From CAYLPU01 sp964385635 (GTDB taxonomy: Bacteria > Chloroflexota > Anaerolineae > B4-G1), in assembly GCA_964385635.1 (NCBI GenBank), contig CAYLPU010000011.1, forward strand, positions 7,139 to 71,138: a DNA stretch of 64,000 nucleotides. Direction: 5' to 3'. This document shows, in pieces, positions 8,996-17,154 of this stretch. Each line of letters begins with the position of its first letter. Within the stretch, counting starts at the first letter, position 1. The position numbers and the translations under genes were made by a program. Below the pieces are notes generated by a model, which was not told where the DNA came from, searched no databases, and was given only the letters and a program-made list of their open reading frames with translations.

Positions 8996-9114
8996 GCGCA
9001 TCGTTTTTCTCTCACCACGGAGCAACGCACAGGAGGTCGCTTAACGTCGCCGCGCCCCCGGCGTCCTCTGCGGTGAGATACGGGTAAGCACGAGAGAACT
9101 CGAACTTGATCTGT

Positions 9115-9142
9115 AGAGGCTGCCGCAGAGCAGCCTCTTTGC
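9115..9142 (+). terminator. Rho-independent terminator after the BTAD regulator
   Basis: A 9-bp stem (AGAGGCTGC 9115-9123 with GCAGCCTCT 9130-9138) with a 6-nt loop is followed by TTGCTT. It ends the regulator transcript and shows that the small genes downstream need their own promoter. Confidence 0.75.
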
Positions 9143-9194
9143 TTATCTGGTTGTCAGAGGTTCGTTCAGAGTTCTGTGCTATCCTTATGCTGAA

Positions 9195-9236
9195 TTTGGG
9201 GCGGGTCGTACTAGATTTTGGGCGGGTTTGGGCGGG
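9195..9236 (+). promoter_or_regulatory. Direct repeats of TTTGGGCGGG before the small secreted peptide gene
   Basis: Three near-identical units, TTTGGGGCGGG (9195-9205), TTTGGGCGGG (9217-9226) and TTTGGGCGGG (9227-9236), have their GCGGG cores at intervals of 21 and 10 bp, i.e. on one face of the helix. SARP/BTAD regulators are known to bind short direct repeats with about one-turn spacing, and such a regulator is the adjacent upstream gene. Operator function is inference. The repeats lie only 14-55 bp before the start codon, so a leader role is also possible. Confidence 0.35.
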
Positions 9237-9249
9237 AAGGAGGGTAACG

Positions 9250-9444
9250 ATGGAGAACGTACGTGGTAAGCTGGCCTTGGCGCTGATGACGTTTATGCTG
9301 CTCCTGGTGCTGGCTCTTGGGCCTGCGGCCCCTGGCGCGGCTGCTCGGATGGCGGAGCCCCAGGCTGGTGCGGTGGAAGTGTTGGACGGGCTGCATGGCC
9401 TGTTGGCAAGCCCGCATGGCGGCGGCAGCAGTGGTGGGGGGTAG
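9250..9444 (+). CDS. Small secreted peptide with Gly/Ser-rich end
   Basis: A 64-residue product starts at ATG 9250 behind a strong AAGGAGGG. It has a short charged start, a hydrophobic core (about residues 8-25) and an Ala-rich end, typical of a Sec signal peptide with likely cleavage around residues 31-34. The mature part would be about 30 residues, ending in HGGGSSGGG. No family is recognised. It is followed without a gap by the NHLP-like gene and preceded by repeats that may be an operator of the BTAD regulator. The ribosome site, signal peptide and context support it being real. It could be a signalling or antimicrobial peptide, but nothing in the sequence decides this. Confidence 0.55.
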   Translation: MENVRGKLALALMTFMLLLVLALGPAAPGAAARMAEPQAGAVEVLDGLHGLLASPHGGGSSGGG

Positions 9445-9654
9445 ATGATGTCAACACGAAGGATTGATGAGTTGGTCTGGACGGCCTTCACCGATTCCGC
9501 TTTCCGCGAGCGGTTACTCAACGGTCATCGCCGCGAGGTGTTGACCACTCTCAGTCTCACGGAGGCGGAACGGCGGGTCGTGCTGGCGGTGAAGGCCGAC
9601 ACGCTGGAGGCGTTCGCCGGGGAGCTCTGCCAGCCGGGGTTCGTTGGGGCCTAG
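9445..9654 (+). CDS. Short peptide resembling NHLP-clan (nitrile hydratase leader-like) precursors
   Basis: The 69-residue product begins directly after the stop of the secreted-peptide gene. Its body (a tryptophan-containing helix, then FRERLLNGHRREVLTTLSLTEAERRVVLAV) resembles the short Os1348/NHLP-clan proteins, in which an 'FRERLL..P...L..LSLTEEE' pattern recurs. In other bacteria NHLP-type leaders direct RiPP maturation. Only one cysteine (near the end) is present, and no maturase or LanM-like enzyme lies in the window. A RiPP role is therefore speculative, and it may simply be a small regulator-associated protein. The family call is from pattern memory. Confidence 0.45.
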   Translation: MMSTRRIDELVWTAFTDSAFRERLLNGHRREVLTTLSLTEAERRVVLAVKADTLEAFAGELCQPGFVGA

Positions 9655-9670
9655 GATGCCACACTTCTGA

Positions 9671-9841
9671 ATGTGGCTGTGGCCCTTATGCGTGGTGGCT
9701 CCCTGGGGGTGTAGGACACGCCCGTGTCGCAGGCGGGGATGTGTAGGCGGGGCGCGTTCATTCTGGCGGCTAGGGGACAGCGCACATAGTGTAGCGAAAG
9801 GAGGGCCTATACGAGGGCGGAGAAAGGTATTGTCACATTGA
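9671..9841 (+). other. Possible 56-residue Cys/Arg-rich micro-ORF
   Basis: An ATG at 9671 opens a 56-codon frame whose product has four cysteines (C7, C14, C19, C24) and many arginines. Its TGA stop overlaps the TTG start of the next small gene. No convincing Shine-Dalgarno is present and the codon choice looks like ordinary GC-rich noncoding DNA, so it may be chance. It fills the gap between two other small genes. Confidence 0.2.
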
Positions 9842-10065
9842 GAGTCGAGACACTTACGGAGGCTATGTTTTCCCTGGATGAGCCCTGGCGAGGCCGGTTC
9901 CTGGACCTGGTGGCCAACCTGGCCACGGGAGAGATGTGGGACGGGGGGCGGCGGCCGGGGCGGGAAGAGGTGACGGCTTGGCTGGGGACCGACTATGGCC
10001 TATACCAGGAAATGATGGTGCTGGTGGACGCGTGGCGGCGGCCGAGAGTAGGAAGGTTGCCATAG
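9838..10065 (+). CDS. Small protein of unknown function
   Basis: The 75-residue frame begins at TTG 9838, with GAAAGG about 10 nt upstream. The product is acidic in the first half and Arg-rich at its end, with several aromatic residues and no membrane segment or known motif. It is the last of the small genes that follow the BTAD regulator. About 160 bp without an evident gene separate it from the convergent exopolysaccharide gene. Confidence 0.4.
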   Translation: MRVETLTEAMFSLDEPWRGRFLDLVANLATGEMWDGGRRPGREEVTAWLGTDYGLYQEMMVLVDAWRRPRVGRLP

Positions 10066-10227
10066 CCTCCTGGTGGGTTCAATTGTATAAGCGTCACTTG
10101 TGCCAGCAGGTGCTGCCTCTGACCGGGGTCAGTGTAGGTGTACTTGTAGGTCCAGGCAAGTCCAGAGTTGGGCTGTGCCTGTTCTGTGTGTGCATCATGT
10201 CTTGCGTTTTTGCTTCCGGTAGGGTGG

Positions 10228-11643
10228 CTAATACGCGCCGTCTCCAAACAACACCTCGGGGATGGTACGCAGTAAGATCTTGAAATCAAGCCATAGTGAC
10301 CAGTTTTCAATGTAGTAAATATCGAGCAGCACACCGTCATCGAAACTGAGCAGGCTGCGGCCGCTGACCTGCCACAATCCGGTCATTCCTGGGCGTGCTT
10401 CCAGCCGCTTTTTGTGCCATTCCATGTAGCGGCTGACCTCGACCGGGAGGGATGGGCGTGGTCCCACCAGGCTCATCTCTCCGCGTAATACGTTCCACAG
10501 TTGTGGTAGTTCATCGAGGCTGGTGTGCCGCAGAAACCGGCCCACGCGAGTCAGGCGCGGGTCGTCGCGGATTTTGAAGAGAGGGCCGTCGGCCTCGTTC
10601 AGTTCGCGCAATTGCTCCAACTCCGCTTCGGCTCCCTCGTGCATTGAGCGAAACTTGTAACATTCGAACGTCTTTCCGCCCGCTCCCACGCGGGTCTGGC
10701 GGAAGACGATTGGGCCGGGTGAGTTGATCCGGGTGGCCAGCGCGATCAATGCCAGGAGCGGGGCCCCTAGCGTCAGTCCCACCAGTGCGCCAAAGACGTC
10801 CATGCCTCGCTTGACCAGCAGGGTTCCCTGTCCGAAGCCAACCTCCCGCACGCCAATCAGTGGCACGCCACCCAAATCGTCCACGTCCACGTGGCTGAGA
10901 CTCATCTGGAAGAGATCGGGCACGATATGGGCGCTCACTTGCCGCCGCTCGCACTCCCGTACGATGGCCATGATCTTGCGGTGGTACATCCACGGTAACG
11001 TTACGATGACTTCATCTACTGCTTCTTTCTCGATCATCTGTGCCAGATTGTTTACCGGTCCCAACGCTTTAAAGCGCCCGATGTCGGTCTGGCCTTTCTG
11101 CGGGTTATCGTCTACGAAGCCAACGATCTGATAGCCCAGTTCGGGCCGTGCCACGATGGTACGCATCACTGTGCGTCCTACCTCACCAGCCCCGACGATG
11201 ATAAGGCGGACCATCCCGATGCCGCGAGAGCGCAGCCAGCCCAGGATCATGTTCTGCATCATCCGCGATACGGCCAGCAAGATGATCGCAATGATGCCCG
11301 CCTCAATGAGCAACAGGCGTGAGTATTGACGGGGCTGGAGGACAAAGGTGACGGCCAGCATCACCACCACGGATTTAGCCGTGGCGTTGATGACGCGATA
11401 GACCTGATCGAGCCAAGGTTGCCCGCGTTGGTGTTGGTAGACGCGGTCCATTTGGAAAGCCAGCAGCATCAGCACGGTGAACAGGAAGCCAAAGGAGGCG
11501 TAGGCCGATAGTGAGTGATAGTAATTGATGTCGAGGAACCATTGCAGTTCGTAGCGCACCCAGTAGGCCAGCGACATGCTGGCGTTGATCAGCAGGATGT
11601 CGGAGATGATGACCCACCAGGAAGCCTGCCTGCGTGTTCTCAT
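10228..11643 (-). CDS. Exopolysaccharide-initiating polyprenyl glycosylphosphotransferase (WbaP/WcaJ type)
   Basis: The 471-residue inner-membrane enzyme has four to five N-terminal transmembrane segments and a Rossmann-like CoA-binding-type middle domain (IIVGAGEVGRTVM). Its C-terminus is a bacterial sugar transferase domain with KRGMDVFGALVGL, a reentrant hydrophobic helix, and the signatures SLVGPRPSLP and RPGMTGLWQVSGRS. It transfers a sugar-1-phosphate from a nucleotide sugar to undecaprenyl phosphate, starting exopolysaccharide or O-antigen synthesis. It overlaps the upstream glycosyltransferase gene by 4 nt (ATGA), so both are translated together. The sugar is not predictable. Confidence 0.9.
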   Translation of the reverse strand: MRTRRQASWWVIISDILLINASMSLAYWVRYELQWFLDINYYHSLSAYASFGFLFTVLMLLAFQMDRVYQHQRGQPWLDQVYRVINATAKSVVVMLAVTFVLQPRQYSRLLLIEAGIIAIILLAVSRMMQNMILGWLRSRGIGMVRLIIVGAGEVGRTVMRTIVARPELGYQIVGFVDDNPQKGQTDIGRFKALGPVNNLAQMIEKEAVDEVIVTLPWMYHRKIMAIVRECERRQVSAHIVPDLFQMSLSHVDVDDLGGVPLIGVREVGFGQGTLLVKRGMDVFGALVGLTLGAPLLALIALATRINSPGPIVFRQTRVGAGGKTFECYKFRSMHEGAEAELEQLRELNEADGPLFKIRDDPRLTRVGRFLRHTSLDELPQLWNVLRGEMSLVGPRPSLPVEVSRYMEWHKKRLEARPGMTGLWQVSGRSLLSFDDGVLLDIYYIENWSLWLDFKILLRTIPEVLFGDGAY

Positions 11644-12812
11644 GTTTCTCCCTCTTCGGCCAGGGCGCGCCGGTACGCACGCGCTGTCTCTCGTGCGGTG
11701 TGCGGCCAGGTGAACCGTCTGGCGTGGGCCAGACCGCGCGTTCGCAACCTGTCCCGCAACGGTTCATCCGTCAGTAGCCGGTTCAGCCCCTCCGCCAGTG
11801 CTTCTACGTCGTGCGGATCGACTGTCAAGGCTGCGTCGCCGGCTGCCTCAGGCAACGAAGATGCGTTCGAGGTCAGCACAGGCGTACCACAGGCTAGCGC
11901 TTCCAGTACCGGTAACCCAAATCCTTCGTATAGCGAGGGGTAAACCAAAGCCAAAGCAGCATTGTACCACAGCGGTAATTCGTCGTTCGGAACATAGCCA
12001 GGAAACAAGACATCTTGGTCCAGGGCCAGCGCTTCTACCCTGGCAAATAATCTGTCGTAGAGCCAGCCTCTGCCGCCAGCCAGCACCAGTTTCACTGGCC
12101 CCCGGCTCGCTGCTTCTTGTCTCCTGAATTGAGCAAAGGCCTCTACCAGCCGTACCAGATTCTTGCGTGGTTCCAGTGTGCCCACGAATAGCACAAACCG
12201 CTCTGGTAGCCCCTGGTGCTGGCGGAAGGTCTCTACCGCAGCGGTTGGTAGCGGGCGGAAAGCCGGTTCCACCCCGTGATAGATGATGTCAATCCGCTCT
12301 GGCGGGATGCCCAGCAGCCGTGTGATCTCAGTGGCAGTGTGGGCTGAGACGGCGATAAGCCGCCGGGCGCGACGTGCCGAAAGTTGTGTCAGCACCTTCA
12401 GGTAGAGCCGGTTGGCGGGGCGGAACAGGGTGGGGAAACGGATGAAGCTCAGGTCATGGATGGTGACGATCGCCGGGCAGGGGGTGAGTAAAGGGCCGAT
12501 GAAGACGGGCCCATGCACCAGGTCTGCCCCGATCTGCTTTAGCGTCCAGGGTTGTGCCAGTTGCTCCCACATCACTCGCGCCGCCGCTCTGCTCGTGGGC
12601 CAGCGAGACTGGAGTGATCTGAGGGCAACGTCTGGAGGAAGTACGCCCTCGCCCAGCAGAACGGTATAACGCAGCCCGCCATTGGCCTGCCTTAGATGGC
12701 ATAGCAGATGGTAGATGTACCGGTGTACGCCCGCGCTGCGATACCAGGCCCGACCTGAGAGAAGGTGTGCGTTGATGGCAACGTGAAAACCATTCCCTGC
12801 GGTGCCTCTCAT
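11640..12812 (-). CDS. GT4-family glycosyltransferase
   Basis: The 390-residue GT-B enzyme shows the GT4 signatures LFVGTLEPRKNLVRLVEAF and YPSLYEGFGLPVLEALACGTPV, where the E-x7-E pair binds the nucleotide sugar. It probably extends the exopolysaccharide begun by the adjacent glycosylphosphotransferase, using an NDP-sugar and retaining chemistry. The start at ATG 12812 lies only about 3 nt past the predicted transcription start, suggesting a leaderless message. Confidence 0.88.
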   Translation of the reverse strand: MRGTAGNGFHVAINAHLLSGRAWYRSAGVHRYIYHLLCHLRQANGGLRYTVLLGEGVLPPDVALRSLQSRWPTSRAAARVMWEQLAQPWTLKQIGADLVHGPVFIGPLLTPCPAIVTIHDLSFIRFPTLFRPANRLYLKVLTQLSARRARRLIAVSAHTATEITRLLGIPPERIDIIYHGVEPAFRPLPTAAVETFRQHQGLPERFVLFVGTLEPRKNLVRLVEAFAQFRRQEAASRGPVKLVLAGGRGWLYDRLFARVEALALDQDVLFPGYVPNDELPLWYNAALALVYPSLYEGFGLPVLEALACGTPVLTSNASSLPEAAGDAALTVDPHDVEALAEGLNRLLTDEPLRDRLRTRGLAHARRFTWPHTARETARAYRRALAEEGET

Positions 12813-12821
12813 AGCAGAGGG

Positions 12822-12851
12822 ATTATATCACATTGCGCCAGACCAGGCCAA
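12822..12851 (-). promoter_or_regulatory. Promoter of the exopolysaccharide pair (leaderless start)
   Basis: TTGGCC (12851-12846) and TATAAT (12827-12822) on the minus strand are 18 bp apart. The ATG of the GT4 gene begins 9 nt after the -10 hexamer, at or next to the predicted transcription start. Confidence 0.65.
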
Positions 12852-12899
12852 TCACCCGAGTCGGCCTCTTGTTCTCCCTCGGCATCTTCCTCTCCTCTG

Positions 12900-12927
12900 T
12901 TGACTCTCTTGCGTAGGTGGGTATAAT
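12900..12927 (+). promoter_or_regulatory. Promoter of the deacetylase-fold gene
   Basis: TTGACT (12900-12905) and TATAAT (12922-12927) have a 16-bp spacer. The start codon follows at 12974. Confidence 0.7.
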
Positions 12928-12973
12928 CATAACTTGAGGCTATCGAAACAGAGACCAGGGTTAGGGAGCAGAT

Positions 12974-14002
12974 ATGGACACGGCCTACGTTTACGACCCG
13001 ATCTATCTTGAACACGATTTGCCTTCTCATCCTGAGAATGCCCGCCGCCTGAAGCGCATTCTCAGGATGCTGGAAGACGAGGGGGTGTTGGCGCGTCTGA
13101 GGTCCCTGGAACCTCGCCCAGCGACAGCCGAGGAGCTGCAGCGCGCACACACTTCAGAGTACATTGAGCGGGTGCGGCGAAAGGCCCAGGCGGGCGGCGG
13201 ATATCTTGATCCCGACACTTATGTCTCGCCTCGTTCCTTCGATGCGGCTGTGATGGCCGCTGGGGGGGTTGTTCGGGTGGTAGAAGCGGTGCTGGCAGGC
13301 GAGGTTGCTAACGGTTTTGCTCTGGTGCGTCCGCCAGGACATCACGCCACGGCCACGCAGGCGATGGGTTTCTGTCTCTTCAACAACGTTGCTGTGGCCG
13401 CACGGGCTGTGCTGTCGAGGGAGGGGGTGGAGCGCGTCTTCATCGCTGACTTCGACGTGCACCACGGCAATGGAACTCAGGACGCTTTTGCCGACGACCC
13501 AGCGGTTTTCTACTTCTCCACCCACCAGTACCCACACTATCCAGGTACCGGCTTCTGGAGCGAGACGGGGTACGGCGCTGGCGAGGGAACCGTGCTCAAC
13601 GTGCCATTGCCGCCGGGTGTGGGCGATGCAGGCTACGCCCAGGTCTTCGCCGAGCTGGTCTGGCCGTTGGCGGAGCGCTTCCAGCCCGACTTGATCCTGG
13701 TCTCGGCTGGCTATGATGCTCACTGGAGCGACCCATTGGCGCACATGAACCTTTCACTGACCGGCTATACCTGGCTGGAGCGGGAACTGGCACGCATTGC
13801 CGAGCAGTTGTGCGACGGGCAGATCGTATTTACGCTTGAGGGTGGCTACCAACTGGATGTGCTGGCCTGTGGTGTGCTCAATGCCTTCTATGTTATGTTG
13901 GGGGAGGATACCATCGCTGACCCTTTAGGTCCTTCCCCGCGTCCCGAACGGCCGGTGGATGCGCTGGTAGCACGCTTGCGGGAAGTGCATGGCTTGAATT
14001 GA
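12974..14002 (+). CDS. Histone deacetylase / acetylpolyamine amidohydrolase family protein
   Basis: The 342-residue protein has the arginase/deacetylase fold. The two active-site histidines lie in RPPGHHAT, the zinc ligands in DFDVHHGNGTQ and in the later YDAHWSDPL, and there is a GGY motif near the end. Bacterial members remove acetyl groups from acetylated lysines, polyamines or other small amides (AcuC, HdaH and ApaH types). The substrate here is unknown. It carries its own promoter, and all catalytic residues appear intact. Confidence 0.88.
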   Translation: MDTAYVYDPIYLEHDLPSHPENARRLKRILRMLEDEGVLARLRSLEPRPATAEELQRAHTSEYIERVRRKAQAGGGYLDPDTYVSPRSFDAAVMAAGGVVRVVEAVLAGEVANGFALVRPPGHHATATQAMGFCLFNNVAVAARAVLSREGVERVFIADFDVHHGNGTQDAFADDPAVFYFSTHQYPHYPGTGFWSETGYGAGEGTVLNVPLPPGVGDAGYAQVFAELVWPLAERFQPDLILVSAGYDAHWSDPLAHMNLSLTGYTWLERELARIAEQLCDGQIVFTLEGGYQLDVLACGVLNAFYVMLGEDTIADPLGPSPRPERPVDALVARLREVHGLN

Positions 14003-14027
14003 CTTTTTGTGCGAGACGTTGCATAAT
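13999..14027 (+). promoter_or_regulatory. Promoter of the TPR protein and ndk
   Basis: TTGACT (13999-14004) and CATAAT (14022-14027) are spaced by 17 bp. The -35 begins inside the last codon region of the preceding gene. Transcription would start near 14034, about 70 nt before the TPR gene. Confidence 0.55.
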
Positions 14028-14104
14028 CTATGGTGACCAGTGACATAAATGGTAGATGACCGAAAGCGGTTCAATATCCTGTTTGAGCAGGAGAAGGGGG
14101 AACA

Positions 14105-17100
14105 ATGATTGAGATTTCCCTTGAGGAGTATTGTGAGCAGATTGAGAGCGCGATTGAGCAGGGCCGTTATGCGGAGGCCGTAGCCCATGGAAAGCATGTC
14201 CTGAGGCACTACTCCAAACACGTGGCAACCTATCGGCTGCTGGGTACGGCAATGCTCGAAGCCGGCCAGGATGAGTACACTGTCGATATGTTTCGCCGCG
14301 TGCTTAGCGCTGATCCTGAAGACATGCTCGCATGGGCGGGGATGAGCGAAGTGCACAACCGGCGTAGTGAGATTGACGCGGCAGCGTGGTGTCTGGAGCG
14401 GGCATTCGAACTGGCTACCGAGAACAAGGTGGTGGAGGAGGAATTATGCCACCTATATGGCCGGCGAGATGGCGTTGAAGCCCAGCGGGTCCAACTCACC
14501 CGTGGCGCGCTGGCCCGGCTCTACCTGAGGGGCGATTTGCTCTCGCGGGCGATCGGCGAATTCCGTGCCCTGCTGGCTGAGCATCCCGAACGGGTGGACC
14601 TCAGCATTGCGCTGGCTGAGGCGCTCTGGCGCAACGATCAGCGATTGGAGGCGTCGGAGGTCTGCCAGCAGGTGCTGGATATGCTGCCCTACTGCCTCAA
14701 GGTCAATTTGATCCTGGGGGAAATCTGGAACAGCAGTGGTCGAGAGGAAGGACAGATGTACCTGCGGCGGGCCGAGGCCCTGGACCCGGAGAACAAGGTA
14801 GCGCAGGAACTCTTCGGGGATGCATCACCGCTGCCAGCACGAGAAGTGCGGATCGTTCCCCTGGAGTATCAGCCCCCGATCAAGGAGGAGCTCCCGGCCT
14901 GGATGGCTGAGGTGGAGGCCGTATCGGCAGAGGGGCCACCGCTGACCGAGCGTGAGGCCGCGTTGGTTGACGTCGCGGCAGCGCTGGAGGCGCAGATTGA
15001 GATTCCTTCCTGGTTGGAGGAGATCGGCCTGAGCGAGGAGGCCCCTGCAACTGTACCGCCTGTTACCACCCCTACTGGGCCGTCGGAAGAGCAATTGCCA
15101 GAGGAAGCGGTTCCCGCTCCAGCAGAGGAAGCCCCTGAGTGGCTGGCAGGCATCCGTGAAGAGTTGGTGGAGGAAAGACCGGAGGCGGTGGTCGAGGAAG
15201 AGACTCCCGAATGGTTGTCTGGACTTGGTATGGAGTCAATCGGTGAGGAGGACATCTTGGAACGGCTGTCTGAGCTGGATGTTGGGCCCACTGGTGAGGA
15301 GGAAGCGCCGGCGGTCTTGGAAGAGAAGGAGGTTCCGGAGTGGCTATCTGGATTGGGTGCCGAGGTAGCCGGTGAGGAAGCAGTCCCTTCTACTCCGCCC
15401 GCAGGAGAGTCTTCAGATTGGCTGGCCAGCCTGCGCGAGCAGTTTGTCGAAGAGGTAGAAGCGCTGGAGGAAACACCTGCCCCTGTAGCCGAGGAGGTGC
15501 CTAAGCCGGCCTGGTTGGAGGGTGAGGGGTTGCCTTCTGGTGACGAGGCGCTGGAGTGGCTGGAGCGACTGGCAGAGGGCGAAGAGGAAAAACTGCGCGT
15601 CCAGGCTGAAGCGGAGGCCGAGGTCCGCGTGGCCGAAATCGAAGAGGCGGTGGTGGAGGAAGCCGTAGCCCCTCCAGTTGGGGAGGCTGCTGTTCCCCAG
15701 GCCGAGGCAGGGTTCGGCTGGACGGCGTTCGGTGAGCCTGGGGCTCCGCCCGAGGCTGCCCCAGCGGTGGAGGAGATCCCGCCAGTGGAAGTACCAGAGG
15801 AGATGGATATCCCTGCCCCTGTAGCCGAGGAGGTGCCTAAGCCGGCCTGGCTGGAGGGCGAGGGGTTGCCCTCTGGTGATGAGGCGCTGGAGTGGCTGGA
15901 GCGACTGGCAGAGAGCAGAGAGGAAAAACTGCGCGTCCAGGCTGAAGCGGAGGCCGAGGTCCGCGTAGCCGAGATCGAAGAGGCGGTGGTGGAGGAAGCC
16001 TTAGCCCCTCCGGTTGGGGAGGCTGTCGTTCCCCCGGCCGAGGCAGGGTTCGGCTGGACGGCGTTCGGTGAGCCTGGGGCTCCGCCCGAGGCTGCCCCAG
16101 CGGTGGAGGAGATCCCGCCAGTGGAAGTACCAGAGGAGATGGATATCCCTGCCCCTGTAGCCGAGGAGGTGCCTAAGCCGGCCTGGCTGGAGGGCGAGGG
16201 GTTGCCCTCTGGTGATGAGGCGCTGGAGTGGCTGGAGCGACTGGCAGAGAGCAGAGAGGAAAAACTGCGCGTCCAGGCTGAAGCGGAGGCCGAGGTCCGC
16301 GTAGCCGAGATCGAAGAGGCGGTGGTGGAGGAAGCCTTAGCCCCTCCGGTTGGGGAGGCTGTCGTTCCCCCGGCCGAGGCAGGGTTCGGCTGGACGGCGT
16401 TCGGTGAGCCCGAGCCACCTCCCGTGGTCGAAGAGGCTCCGCAAGCGGAACCGGCTTTCGGTTGGACGGCCTTTGGCGAACCAGAGGCTCCGCCCGAGGC
16501 TATTCCGACGGCAGAGGCGGTAGAGGAGGCTTTGCCAGTAGAGGAAGAGGTCGTCCTTCCTGAGGTCTTGGAACAGGTGCTCCCGGAGGAGGTGAAGGCT
16601 CCGCCTACGGCGGAGGCGCCGGTGGTGGAGGAGAGACTCCCGTCTGAGGAGATCCTTGCACCGGAGGTAGTACCGCTCACGGAGGAGATGCGTTGGGGGG
16701 CTGTGCTGGAGGTATCGTTGGAGGAGGCGGAAGTGGCTTCAGCCCCGGTAATCGAGGAAGTGCCAGGCATGCCTGAGATGGAGATAACGGAACCGCTTGA
16801 GGAGGCCGCAGCACCACCAGAAATCCCGACCTTCGAGGTTCCTGCTGAGCCCTTCGCCGCCGAGCGGGCTCATCTGAAGGAGCATCCGCGCGATTACGAA
16901 GCCTGGCTAGCGCTGGCGCGGGCGCTGTGGCAGGCTGGTGAGCAACAAGAAGCATTGGAAGCCTATACCCGTGTTATCCGCGTTGGTAAGTTTCTCGAGA
17001 GCGTGGTCCCGGACCTGGAAGAGTATGTGGAGCAGGAGCTCGACGTCAGCGCACAGCGTTTACTGGGTGACGCTTACATGAAAGACGGGCGGTTGCAGGA

Positions 17101-17140
17101 TGCGTTGGACATCTACCGCCGGGCATTGGAGACTCTGTAA
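14105..17140 (+). CDS. TPR protein with long acidic repeat region
   Basis: The 1011-residue protein has TPR repeats in about the first 235 residues and again in the last 100 (around YEAWLALARALWQAGEQQEALEAY). The middle is low-complexity and rich in Glu, Pro, Ala and Val. Within it a 112-residue unit is present almost three times, and a short motif of the form P-x-W-L-x-x-[IL] recurs about nine times (PEWLSGLG, PSWLEEIG, SDWLASLR and similar). It is probably a cytoplasmic scaffold that presents many identical docking motifs between two TPR ends. GAAGGGGGAAC precedes the ATG, and ndk follows after 14 nt. Confidence 0.75.
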   Translation: MIEISLEEYCEQIESAIEQGRYAEAVAHGKHVLRHYSKHVATYRLLGTAMLEAGQDEYTVDMFRRVLSADPEDMLAWAGMSEVHNRRSEIDAAAWCLERAFELATENKVVEEELCHLYGRRDGVEAQRVQLTRGALARLYLRGDLLSRAIGEFRALLAEHPERVDLSIALAEALWRNDQRLEASEVCQQVLDMLPYCLKVNLILGEIWNSSGREEGQMYLRRAEALDPENKVAQELFGDASPLPAREVRIVPLEYQPPIKEELPAWMAEVEAVSAEGPPLTEREAALVDVAAALEAQIEIPSWLEEIGLSEEAPATVPPVTTPTGPSEEQLPEEAVPAPAEEAPEWLAGIREELVEERPEAVVEEETPEWLSGLGMESIGEEDILERLSELDVGPTGEEEAPAVLEEKEVPEWLSGLGAEVAGEEAVPSTPPAGESSDWLASLREQFVEEVEALEETPAPVAEEVPKPAWLEGEGLPSGDEALEWLERLAEGEEEKLRVQAEAEAEVRVAEIEEAVVEEAVAPPVGEAAVPQAEAGFGWTAFGEPGAPPEAAPAVEEIPPVEVPEEMDIPAPVAEEVPKPAWLEGEGLPSGDEALEWLERLAESREEKLRVQAEAEAEVRVAEIEEAVVEEALAPPVGEAVVPPAEAGFGWTAFGEPGAPPEAAPAVEEIPPVEVPEEMDIPAPVAEEVPKPAWLEGEGLPSGDEALEWLERLAESREEKLRVQAEAEAEVRVAEIEEAVVEEALAPPVGEAVVPPAEAGFGWTAFGEPEPPPVVEEAPQAEPAFGWTAFGEPEAPPEAIPTAEAVEEALPVEEEVVLPEVLEQVLPEEVKAPPTAEAPVVEERLPSEEILAPEVVPLTEEMRWGAVLEVSLEEAEVASAPVIEEVPGMPEMEITEPLEEAAAPPEIPTFEVPAEPFAAERAHLKEHPRDYEAWLALARALWQAGEQQEALEAYTRVIRVGKFLESVVPDLEEYVEQELDVSAQRLLGDAYMKDGRLQDALDIYRRALETL
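15481..16410 (+). repeat. 336-bp in-frame tandem repeat inside the TPR gene
   Basis: Units begin at 15481, 15817 and 16153 with CCCTGTAGCCGAGGAGGTGC and are exactly 336 bp (112 codons) apart. The third is incomplete, ending near 16410. Units two and three are almost identical in DNA, which points to a recent unequal-exchange duplication. Confidence 0.9.
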
Positions 17141-17154
17141 GACGAGGAGGGGAC

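Noticed and set aside
9671..9841. Cys-rich peptide as a bacteriocin core
   Set aside because: No ribosome site and codon use like noncoding DNA; listed only as a possible micro-ORF.
10066..10227. Small RNA or gene in the gap before the glycosylphosphotransferase
   Set aside because: No promoter, terminator or conserved frame could be supported in this stretch.
14869..16770. 633-codon Ser/Thr-rich frame opposite the TPR gene
   Set aside because: It mirrors the repeat region of the TPR gene on the other strand; the repeats create the open frame.
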